Origin: JAKBCQ01 sp021807585
GTDB lineage: Bacteria; Planctomycetota; Planctomycetia; Isosphaerales; Isosphaeraceae
Assembly: GCA_027325115.1 (NCBI GenBank)
Contig: DAHWFG010000296.1
Span: 1-10,595 of the forward strand
Direction: 5' to 3'
Length of the DNA: 10,595 bases
Part shown: positions 1 through 6,172 of the stretch, one piece after another
Numbering within the stretch: position 1 is the stretch's first letter
Layout of the letters: the number at the start of each line of letters is the position of its first letter
Notes under the pieces: model-generated
Seen by the model: only the letters and a program-made list of their open reading frames with translations
What the model was told of the DNA's origin: nothing
Database searches by the model: none
Program-made: the position numbers and the translations under genes

Positions 1-564
1 GAGGCCGATCGCGATGCTGACAAACCCCGCGGTGATGTTGCCGATCGCCGATAAAGCCTGAAGCATGCCGAGCGCGAACGGTCGCGACCGATCGGGCATC
101 ACCTCGGCGACGAGCGCGACGCCGACGGCGAATTCGCCGCCGACTCCCAGGCCGGTCAAAAAGCGATAACACGCGAAATCCCACACGCCGATCGAAATCG
201 CGCTCAAACCCGTAAAACTCGAATACACGAGGATCGTTAATAACATCGTTTTGGCGCGACCGATCCGATCCCCCAACACCCCGAAAAACAGCCCGCCGAT
301 CGCCCAGCCGATCATAAAAATGGAAGTCGCGTAACCCCCTTGCCGTGCGATCGCATCGGCGTTCGCCCCCCGTCCCAATAATTCGGTAATCGCGCTATTG
401 CGAGCCAAATTGAATAACTGCTGATCCATCGTGTCGAACAGCCAGCCCAGCGAGGCGACGACGAACACGAACCAATGGTAACGTGTGAGCCCGCGATACC
501 ACGCGCCTGGATTCGGTTCGGATTCGTGCTTCGCGTTCGCGGCGGGGATGTTCTCGAACGCCAT
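1..564 (-). CDS. MFS transporter, aromatic acid/sugar acid:H+ symporter-like (C-terminus outside window)
   Basis: Partial gene: 188 codons from ATG at 564 (complement) to the left edge, with no stop. It encodes the N-terminal half of a 12-helix major facilitator porter of the inner membrane. After a polar N-terminus of about 28 residues, TM1 starts near residue 30 and contains FDTMDQ (Asp44, Asp47), like the paired acidic residues in TM1 of the aromatic acid:H+ symporter family. Residues 94-107 (GVLGDRIGRAKTML) are the MFS loop 2-3 signature. Residues 133-157 contain the RFLTGLGVGGEFAVG helix and a following AEVMP, typical of the sugar/acid symporter branch. Substrate cannot be assigned from this half. 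The gene is divergent from the membrane protein at 857, with 292 bases between them. Family is secure; the acid-symporter subfamily is likely; the exact substrate is unknown. Confidence 0.9.
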   Translation of the reverse strand, partial: MAFENIPAANAKHESEPNPGAWYRGLTRYHWFVFVVASLGWLFDTMDQQLFNLARNSAITELLGRGANADAIARQGGYATSIFMIGWAIGGLFFGVLGDRIGRAKTMLLTILVYSSFTGLSAISIGVWDFACYRFLTGLGVGGEFAVGVALVAEVMPDRSRPFALGMLQALSAIGNITAGFVSIAIGL

Positions 565-856
565 CGGCTGCGGGCTCCGGGGGTTCCAAAAGGCGGGACG
601 AGTCTTCAAAGTTCGAGGTCGATTCGGCGCGATCGCATCGGAATCGCCGCGGCTCGGCGGTCGAAGAGCCGGCGTTCTGTTGCGGCTTATTTCGGCAGTT
701 TTGAACGATTTTCGCCGAACGCGATCTCTCGATACGATCGCACGCGTGGTTTCGCGCCCACGTACGATAAGATATTCCACACGGACGATCCAGCATCGAG
801 ATCGACCGAATCGCGGCGATTTTGTGATCGATTTCCCGCCCGGGGAGAATGCGCCG
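565..856. other. Divergent intergenic region (MFS / GT-C-like gene)
   Basis: This 292-base gap separates two divergently transcribed genes and must hold both promoters. A plus-strand frame is open across it from 485, but its translation is Arg- and Ser-rich without hydrophobic or domain character, so I treat it as non-coding. TTGAAC at 701-706 resembles a -35 box, but no good -10 follows at 16-18 bases, so no promoter is called. GCGATCGC at 629-636 is one of the iterated palindromes of this window. Confidence 0.5.
842..847 (+). promoter_or_regulatory. Ribosome binding site deciding the start at 857
   Basis: GGGGAG lies 9 bases before ATG 857. This supports starting the membrane protein there rather than at the far-upstream in-frame start at 485. 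The first residues after 857 immediately lead into a hydrophobic helix. Confidence 0.5.
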
Positions 857-2350
857 ATGCGATTCACGACGATCGCGGTCCGAGCCGCTCAGGCGTCTCT
901 CACCGCCTTGTTTTTGTGGCTCGTCGCCGCTCAAAAAATCCCCCTGGGAGTCCCCGGCGAATGGGAATGGCTGAGAATCTCGGTCCCGATTTCATTCGCT
1001 CAGGCGATCATCGCGATCGCGGCGATTGGGGCTTACGCGACCTTCGCCGCGTGGGGACGGTATTCGCTCGATAAGCGTCAAGGACCGATCCGCGAAACCA
1101 TCTGGACGGTGTTACTCGCCGTCGCGGCGATCGCGGTTCAATGGAACGTGATCGAAGGCTCCCCCTACGGTTACGGGCTTTCTCGGTGGGGGATCGCGCT
1201 CGGCAACGCGGGATCGAGCGGATATTACCGTGTCGCTCGCGGCGAAAACGCCGATCGGATGAAGTTCCTCGCCGATTACCCGAAATGGATCCAAAAACAA
1301 GACGAACTTCACATTGGAACACATCCTCCCGGCTTATTTATCATCAATTCTTTAGTCGGCGGGATGATGGATCGGAATCCCGAGATCGCTCGATTCACGC
1401 TTGCGCACGCTCCGAGATCGGCTCTCGACGGCTTGACGACGATCGATCGCGGTCGATCTCGGCTGACAAAATCGGACCGCGCCGCTCTCGTTTTTCTGGG
1501 AGCGCTCACGCTCCTCATTGCTTCATTGACGGTGATCCCGCTTTATCGGCTCACACGCGTTTCGACCGGATCGGCGGGAATCGCGTGGACCGCCGCGACG
1601 CTTTGGCCGCTCGTCCCATCGGCGATCCTCTTTCAACCAATCGCCGATACGACTTATCCCTTTATATCGTGTATCGCGCTTCTGTTCGCTGATTTAGCGA
1701 CGACCGGAGGAAACATTCGAGCTTTCGCGTTTGCGACCGCGGCGGGAATCACGATCGCCTTCGGCATGCTTTTCACCCTCGCGTTTTTGCCGATCGGCTT
1801 AATCGCCGCGATCGTCGTGATCGCGAGTCGATCAAACCGCAACGACGCCGAGCGAGGACGAAGGATGAACCGCCTTCTCGCCGCGGTTGCGCTTGCATTC
1901 GGCTTTCTGGCGGCGGTCGTCGTCTGGCGGGTTTTTACTCACGCCGATCTGTTCACAATCTGGTATTATAATTTAATCAATCATGCGCGTTTTTATATAA
2001 ATTATCACCGCACTTACCGGCGCTGGGTTTGGGTCGACGGGATCGAGTTGGGGATTGCGCTGGGGATTCCGGCGTCGATACTTGCGATCTTGGCGGCGAC
2101 GGCGCCTCGCCGGGTTCCGATCGTCGCGTGGGGGACGATCTTGACGGTGATCGCACTCGATTTGAGCGGCCGAAACCTTGGCGAGATTGCGCGGCTTTGG
2201 CTCCCGTTGATGCCTCCGCTTCTGATCGTCGCCGCGGTCGGATTGGAACGGATCGGCGGACGATCGCGCGACCTCGCGACGACGATCGTGCTCGTCGGAT
2301 TCCAAACATTATACCTTGAACAACTGATTCAGACGATCTATCCCGTCTGA
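857..2350 (+). CDS. Polytopic membrane protein, probable GT-C-type glycosyltransferase
   Basis: A 497-residue protein with about 11-13 hydrophobic segments (for example roughly 9-27, 42-66, 80-97, 207-230, 239-262, 287-323, 339-359, 395-437, 446-463 and 472-490). Between the third and fourth segments is a large hydrophilic loop with GSSGYYRVA (119-127) and HIGTHPPGLF (152-161). Late in the protein is GEIARLWLPLMPPL (442-455). The His-Pro-Pro motif in an extracytoplasmic loop and the Glu-x-x-Arg-Leu-Trp element before a late helix recall PMT/ArnT-like GT-C enzymes, which move sugars from polyprenyl-phosphate donors outside the membrane. That assignment is inference from motifs. ATG 857 is chosen because it has a Shine-Dalgarno sequence and removes a 124-residue low-complexity extension. 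It is convergent with the SpoA gene. Donor and acceptor are unknown. Confidence 0.75.
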   Translation: MRFTTIAVRAAQASLTALFLWLVAAQKIPLGVPGEWEWLRISVPISFAQAIIAIAAIGAYATFAAWGRYSLDKRQGPIRETIWTVLLAVAAIAVQWNVIEGSPYGYGLSRWGIALGNAGSSGYYRVARGENADRMKFLADYPKWIQKQDELHIGTHPPGLFIINSLVGGMMDRNPEIARFTLAHAPRSALDGLTTIDRGRSRLTKSDRAALVFLGALTLLIASLTVIPLYRLTRVSTGSAGIAWTAATLWPLVPSAILFQPIADTTYPFISCIALLFADLATTGGNIRAFAFATAAGITIAFGMLFTLAFLPIGLIAAIVVIASRSNRNDAERGRRMNRLLAAVALAFGFLAAVVVWRVFTHADLFTIWYYNLINHARFYINYHRTYRRWVWVDGIELGIALGIPASILAILAATAPRRVPIVAWGTILTVIALDLSGRNLGEIARLWLPLMPPLLIVAAVGLERIGGRSRDLATTIVLVGFQTLYLEQLIQTIYPV

Positions 2351-2364
2351 TTCGATCCAATCCC

Positions 2365-2403
2365 GATCGATTCCCGACGGAGCCGCTTCGAGCCGAATCG
2401 ATC
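2365..2403. terminator. Inverted repeat between convergent genes, possible bidirectional terminator
   Basis: GATCGATTC at 2365-2373 is perfectly repeated inverted as GAATCGATC at 2395-2403, a 9-bp stem with a 21-base loop. It sits 14 bases after the stop of the GT-C-like gene and just beyond the end of the opposing SpoA gene. An A+T-rich stretch follows at 2401-2431, including the palindrome CTTATAAG (2421-2428), which overlaps the SpoA stop codon. There is no clean U-run, so this is a weak terminator candidate. The stem itself is made of the GATCGATTC-type words common in this genome. Confidence 0.35.
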
Positions 2404-2421
2404 AATTAAGCAATGATTCTC

Positions 2422-3627
2422 TTATAAGAACACGCTTAAAATTCTTACACCGAGTTCGGTGTCGATTTGAACGAGTTCGCCGCGGGCGACGAGTTTTCCC
2501 CCCGAGGTGAGCTCGACGGGCTCGCGAGCGTGGCGGCCGAGTTCGAGAACGTCGCCCGGTTTGAGATCGGCGACGCGCGAAAGCGGCAGGCCGATTTTGC
2601 CGATTTCGACTGTCAGCGTGACGGGGATTTCGGTCGGCGCTACGGCTTGCGCCGGGGAGTTCGACGGGGGCATGGCAATCGCCTCGCGTGGGTTGAGGGT
2701 TTTTTGAAGTCCGCCGGTCAGTTCGATGCGCGCTCCCCCGGAACCCGCGACGGCGCGGCAGGGGAACGAGAATCGCTCGTCACGCGCGCGGAGAAACAGC
2801 TCGATCTCGAACGACGGAGAAGCCGCGGTTTGACCGGGGGAAGAACCGTGTGTGAGCGGAAGCACGCCGCCGACTCGAAGTCGGCTCAACCCGCGCGGCA
2901 GCGGAATCGTGCCGGCCGAAGCGCGCCAGCCGCCGACCAGCCACCCAAGCGAATTCAGACGCGATTCGTCGATCGACGCCGCGGGAATCGGCTCGGAACC
3001 GAGCCAATCCGCGAGCAGGCTCTCGGGAATCCAAAGCCGAGCGTTCCCCCGCGTCGAGCCGATCTCGACCGGCCAAACGAGCGTCGTCATCGCTCCCAAA
3101 CCGTCGATCGGAAACGGATCGGGACCCACTCGATCGAACATAACATCCAGCGGACCGATCGCGCTCGAAACTTGATCGAGCGATTCCAACGCCTCGGCGA
3201 TCAGGAACGAAACGACCCCCCACTCGACCGGGGTCGTTTGACGATCGGACTCGCCCGCCTCGCGTGCGAATCCAAGCAATCGATCAATAATCGCGTGAAC
3301 AACTTTTGATTCTACGCCGAAACCCAATTTCGTGTGCAGCCGCGGCCACGAAAAGTGCGCGATCGCGCCGGGAACCTTCAATCCCGAGGCGCGACGAAGG
3401 ATTTGGGGGGCGCGCAATTCGACGATCGCTCCCGTCGCCGCGAGTCGACGGACGATTTTCTCGCGCGATCCGCTCCGTGCGAACGCGCGAGTCAGCCGCT
3501 CTTCCAGCCGCGCACGCGTGGGATCGACTCGGGGAAGATCGCCGAGGGGTTCGACCGCTCGCGATCTCGAATCGTCCGATCCAATCACGACTTCTTGCAT
3601 ATCGGTGGATGATGAATCGAAGCTCAC
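2422..3627 (-). CDS. SpoA-domain C-ring protein, SctQ / FliM-FliN-like
   Basis: A 401-residue soluble protein. Residues about 334-401 form a clear SpoA (FliN/SctQ C-terminal) domain: a first strand (PVTLTVEIGKIGLPL), then ADLKPGDVLELG (353-364), then GKLVARGELVQID and LGVRI near the end. A second, degenerate SpoA-like region lies about 238-305, with LSRLRVGGVLPL at 247-258. The middle (about 100-210), with a helix around EWGVVSFLIAEALESL, fits the SctQ/FliM central part. Such proteins build the cytoplasmic C-ring or sorting platform of flagella and type III secretion systems; two SpoA regions in one chain of this length fit SctQ better than FliN. The start is GTG 3627, overlapping the upstream stop by four bases (GTGA), with GAGGAG seven bases before it. 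Alternative start is Met10. Family is good; secretion versus flagellar role is unresolved. Confidence 0.75.
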   Translation of the reverse strand: MSFDSSSTDMQEVVIGSDDSRSRAVEPLGDLPRVDPTRARLEERLTRAFARSGSREKIVRRLAATGAIVELRAPQILRRASGLKVPGAIAHFSWPRLHTKLGFGVESKVVHAIIDRLLGFAREAGESDRQTTPVEWGVVSFLIAEALESLDQVSSAIGPLDVMFDRVGPDPFPIDGLGAMTTLVWPVEIGSTRGNARLWIPESLLADWLGSEPIPAASIDESRLNSLGWLVGGWRASAGTIPLPRGLSRLRVGGVLPLTHGSSPGQTAASPSFEIELFLRARDERFSFPCRAVAGSGGARIELTGGLQKTLNPREAIAMPPSNSPAQAVAPTEIPVTLTVEIGKIGLPLSRVADLKPGDVLELGRHAREPVELTSGGKLVARGELVQIDTELGVRILSVFL

Positions 3628-4622
3628 TCGGACGCTCCTCGAGATCGGTTCTCACTGAGGGATCGCTCGGATTCGAGCCGACGCATCGACATCACTAGCA
3701 CACGGTGTTCGAGTGCGATCAAATCGCCCCGCGAAACTCCGGGTAAATCAAGCTTCATCAACCCTCGAATCGGTTTGGCGGTATCGTACGGCAGACGCTG
3801 CAGAGCCCAGCGAACGCGGTACGGTTCGGCGATCGCGAGCAGCCGAGCGATCGTCGTCAATCCGAGATGAACAATCGCGCGGCGCCCCGCGGCGGTTTTC
3901 GACGCCCCCGCGTCGCGCTTCACGAGTTCGCCGAGCTCGGCGGTTTGACCGCTCCCTTTTTCGATCCATTGAGATCGAAAATCAAGCATGCGTTCACGAC
4001 GCCGCGCGGCTCGCCGAGTTTCACCGGGTTTCGCCGCGGGCGGTTTACCTAAATAAGCGATCTTCGAAAGCCCCGCGAGCGTTAAAACGCGGACAAAATC
4101 GGTCGGCCGCAACCCCGCGATCGCGGCGATCACGGGAGGATCGGCTTCGCTCACCTCGGGACCGGCAAGTAATCGCTCGGTCCAAAGCGTGCAAACGCAC
4201 GCGAGAACGAGCGGGTCGGCTTTCCGATCGGCCGCGATCGATGCGGGATCAAGCCCGAGCCGCTCGACGATGATCGATCGAATCGACTCGGGAGCCGCGG
4301 CGGCGACCGTTCGTTGAACCGCCGCGGATTCACCCTTAAGCGCCCGGATCCACCACGACGGATGGACCGAACGCAGATCGAGACGAGCCTCCCCCGCGTG
4401 CTCCGCGGCGAGCTTCGATTTGACGGCGGCGACCGCGTCGTCGCCGCGCAATCCCGACGCATCGCTCGCGCGGTCGATGAACTCCCAACCCGGCTCGAGT
4501 CGGTCGCGCCAGGCGGGCTGAAATCGGTTCCAGTACCGTTCGTCAACCGATCCGCGCCACGCTTTGAGCGACCAAAGCAACGCGCGGTCGGCGGTCCGAC
4601 CCGGCAATCCGGTCGTCGCCAT
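3624..4622 (-). CDS. Uncharacterised helical protein with two FliG-like repeats, operon partner of the SpoA protein
   Basis: A 332-residue soluble protein with no signal peptide and no membrane segment. Two stretches resemble the FliG middle-domain pattern (His-Pro or Leu, x, x, Ile-Ala, Leu, then Leu-Pro and an amphipathic helix). One is residues 87-121 (VHPSWWIRALKGES onward, with AAAAPESIRSII); the other is 253-290 (GLTTIARLLAIAEP onward, with LQRLPYDTAKPIR). Aligned on the conserved Pro they match without gaps over about 22 residues. Between them, 195-245 is Lys/Arg-rich and probably a flexible linker. By position and fold pattern it may be the FliG- or SctK-like partner that links a C-ring to a membrane ring; this is inference. 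ATG 4622 is preferred over ATG 4643 because GAGGAG lies six bases upstream of it, while 4643 has no such site. It overlaps the SpoA gene by four bases. Confidence 0.6.
   Translation of the reverse strand: MATTGLPGRTADRALLWSLKAWRGSVDERYWNRFQPAWRDRLEPGWEFIDRASDASGLRGDDAVAAVKSKLAAEHAGEARLDLRSVHPSWWIRALKGESAAVQRTVAAAAPESIRSIIVERLGLDPASIAADRKADPLVLACVCTLWTERLLAGPEVSEADPPVIAAIAGLRPTDFVRVLTLAGLSKIAYLGKPPAAKPGETRRAARRRERMLDFRSQWIEKGSGQTAELGELVKRDAGASKTAAGRRAIVHLGLTTIARLLAIAEPYRVRWALQRLPYDTAKPIRGLMKLDLPGVSRGDLIALEHRVLVMSMRRLESERSLSENRSRGASE
3635..3640 (-). promoter_or_regulatory. Shine-Dalgarno inside the upstream gene, for the GTG start at 3627
   Basis: On the minus strand GAGGAG stands seven bases before GTG 3627, inside the last codons of the upstream gene. 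Together with the GTGA stop/start overlap (3624-3627) it supports translational coupling of the two proteins and hence coordinated amounts of two partners. Confidence 0.6.
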
Positions 4623-4628
4623 CGTCGT

Positions 4629-4634
4629 CTCCTC
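4629..4634 (-). promoter_or_regulatory. Shine-Dalgarno deciding the start at 4622
   Basis: On the minus strand GAGGAG is six bases from ATG 4622. The other in-frame ATG at 4643, seven codons upstream, has no purine-rich site in front of it, so the shorter protein is favoured. Confidence 0.6.
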
Positions 4635-4656
4635 GTAATCCATCCGGGGACGACAC

Positions 4657-4662
4657 TATAAT
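4657..4662 (+). promoter_or_regulatory. Candidate -10 box for the GT4 gene in a divergent promoter region
   Basis: TATAAT, an exact -10 consensus, lies 68 bases before ATG 4730 in the 107-base gap between the C-ring operon and the glycosyltransferase gene. No -35 hexamer is visible 16-18 bases upstream, so this rests on the -10 alone. On the opposite strand the same place reads TATAGT, a possible -10 for the C-ring operon, so the two promoters may overlap. Confidence 0.3.
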
Positions 4663-4729
4663 GCGTACCGCAAGCCGTTTCCACAAGGAACGAGCCTGAA
4701 ATCGAAGTATTTCTACATTGGTATGTGTT

Positions 4730-5878
4730 ATGCTTGTTGGTTTGAACGCGCGTTTATTAACCGATCCGTCGCTGCGCGGCTGGAATCGCTACACGATCAA
4801 CCTCGCCGCGGCGCTCGCCGATCTGGGAGTCAAACTGATCCTTTACACCGATCGCCCCGTGCACGAATCGCACCTGGCGCGGTTGCGACCCGGCTTTTTT
4901 GAGGAACGCGTCGCGGGGGAGATCCCATATTTCGTTTGGGAGCAGCGGTGGGCGCCGCGACAATGCGGGCTCGATCAGATCGACGTATTTCATTGCCCGT
5001 TTCATTTCGGCCTGCCGTGGTCGAACGCGTGTCCCCAGGTTCTCACGCTCCACGACGCGATCGACGTCGCTTTTAAGCCTCGAACCCTGTCTCGGGGGGA
5101 ATTCTGGTCGCGGGGGGCGATTCAAACCCGTCTTCACTTCTGGATCGCTCGGAATCGCGCCGATCGCGTGGCGACGGTCAGCGAGCACGCCAAGCTCGAT
5201 TTATGCCGCTATCTCGGCGTGTCCAGCGAACGGATCGTCGTCACTCCAGAGGCCGCCGATCCCCTCTTTCATCGCCCGGTCGAAGCGTTGGATCGCGAGC
5301 GAGCGCGGACGACACACACTCTCGATCGGCCTTATTTTTTTTATGTCGGCGGGTGGGAGGAGCGGAAGAATCTGCCTTTTTTGCTTCAAGCCTTCGCCGC
5401 CGCCGAATTACCCGGCGTCGAACTCGTTTTCGGTGGTGGAAAAGCGACCGAGCGCGAGGCGCTCGTCGCGCAGGCTCGCGAGCTAGGAATCGACGATCGC
5501 TTGCGGCTCTTGGGATGGATCGACGAGCGCGATCTCCCCGCAATTTACGCCGGGGCGCTCGCGTTCGTGTATCCGAGCGTGTACGAAGGCTTCGGTCTTC
5601 AGTTGTGCGAGGCGATGGCGGTCGGCGTCGCGACGATCGCTTCTCGCGCCACGTCGTTGCCTGAAGTTTTAGGTTCGGGGGGAGCGACGTTCGGACTCGA
5701 AGATCCCGCGGAACTTGGCGGCCTCCTCAAGAAAATCGCTCATGACGAGTCGTTCCGATCCGATTTGGCATGCCGCGCCAAAACGCGATCCGCCGATTTC
5801 ACCTGGAAAAAAACCGCCGAGAAGACGCTGGAAATCTACGAGGAACTCGTGCGAACTCGCGGAAAGCGACGTCGCTGA
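4730..5878 (+). CDS. GT4-family glycosyltransferase
   Basis: A 382-residue cytosolic or membrane-associated retaining glycosyltransferase of the GT-B fold, usual length for the family. The N-terminal domain has the acceptor-side MLVGLNARLLTDPSLRGWNRY start (the Gly-Trp-Asn-Arg loop is typical), LHDAIDV (107-113) and VATVSEHAKLDL (147-158). The C-terminal donor domain opens with YFFYVGGWEERKNL (202-215; Arg212-Lys213 are candidate phosphate contacts), then LLGWIDERDLPAIYAGA. It ends with the E-x7-E signature, Glu286 and Glu294 in YEGFGLQLCEAMA. It probably adds a sugar from a nucleotide-sugar to a lipid-linked or polysaccharide acceptor; the sugar is not predictable. ATG 4730 opens directly on the first beta strand. 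A TTG at 4718 would add four residues; neither has a good Shine-Dalgarno. Confidence 0.92.
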   Translation: MLVGLNARLLTDPSLRGWNRYTINLAAALADLGVKLILYTDRPVHESHLARLRPGFFEERVAGEIPYFVWEQRWAPRQCGLDQIDVFHCPFHFGLPWSNACPQVLTLHDAIDVAFKPRTLSRGEFWSRGAIQTRLHFWIARNRADRVATVSEHAKLDLCRYLGVSSERIVVTPEAADPLFHRPVEALDRERARTTHTLDRPYFFYVGGWEERKNLPFLLQAFAAAELPGVELVFGGGKATEREALVAQARELGIDDRLRLLGWIDERDLPAIYAGALAFVYPSVYEGFGLQLCEAMAVGVATIASRATSLPEVLGSGGATFGLEDPAELGGLLKKIAHDESFRSDLACRAKTRSADFTWKKTAEKTLEIYEELVRTRGKRRR

Positions 5879-5934
5879 CGAACGGCCTTCGCATCAATAT
5901 TCGTCGTTGATCATCGAAAGGAAGGACAAAGAGA

Positions 5935-6030
5935 ATGGCGCCGACAGGTCGGGGAGAAGGGGAGTCGACGCGCCTCGATTCTCGCTTGATTCCCCCGCGA
6001 GTTCTGGTCGATCGAGGCGTTCTCTCGTAA
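5935..6030 (+). CDS. Possible 31-residue small or leader ORF
   Basis: ATG at 5935 is preceded at eight bases by AAGGAAGGA (5918-5926), one of the better Shine-Dalgarno sites in the window, and runs 31 codons to TAA at 6030. The peptide starts MAPTGRGEGESTRLDSRLIP and has no signal, membrane segment or run of regulatory codons. About 60% of third positions are G or C, which is compatible with coding but not decisive. It matches no family I recognise. It could be a leader peptide for the PI-PLC gene, since overlapping hairpins follow 24 bases later, or a chance ORF. Confidence 0.3.
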   Translation: MAPTGRGEGESTRLDSRLIPPRVLVDRGVLS

Positions 6031-6053
6031 ACTAGACGGCGACGATCGAGCGT

Positions 6054-6086
6054 GATCCCCGGGGATCGCGATTTCGGCCGCGATCC
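6054..6086 (+). promoter_or_regulatory. Two mutually exclusive hairpins upstream of the PI-PLC gene
   Basis: GATCCCCGGGGATC (6054-6067) is a perfect 14-base palindrome. GGATCGCG (6063-6070) is repeated inverted as CGCGATCC (6079-6086), an 8-bp stem with an 8-base loop. Both use the bases 6063-6067, so in RNA only one could form at a time. As a perfect palindrome without a loop, the first is a poorer RNA hairpin than the second. It may end GT4 transcription, attenuate the next gene, or be by-products of the GATC-rich composition. Confidence 0.3.
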
Positions 6087-6172
6087 TCATGCTTATTAGT
6101 ATCTAGGCACTTATTGATTCTATCCGATCATGTGTCGGCGCCGGCGCGTCGTTTTTAAAGAGGTTCTGAAAG

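Larger units (their letters stand above)
5879..6172. other. Intergenic region between GT4 and PI-PLC genes
   Basis: These 294 bases hold a possible 31-codon ORF (5935-6030), two overlapping hairpin sequences (6054-6086) and an A+T-richer stretch at 6089-6124 that may contain the PI-PLC promoter. The region ends with AAAGAGG at 6157-6163, nine bases before ATG 6173. No recognised RNA family or convincing U-tailed terminator is visible. Confidence 0.5.

Noticed and set aside
485..856. N-terminal extension of the membrane protein from an upstream start at 485
   Set aside because: The 124 added residues are Arg/Ser-rich without family character, overlap the divergent MFS gene and its start region, and ATG 857 has its own Shine-Dalgarno followed at once by a hydrophobic helix.
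395..934. Minus-strand frame of 179 codons across the MFS start and the divergent gap
   Set aside because: Arg/Ser/Glu-rich shadow translation that overlaps the real MFS frame; no domain features.
4623..4643. ATG 4643 as start of the FliG-like protein
   Set aside because: No Shine-Dalgarno upstream, while ATG 4622 has GAGGAG at six bases, which lies inside the putative longer version.
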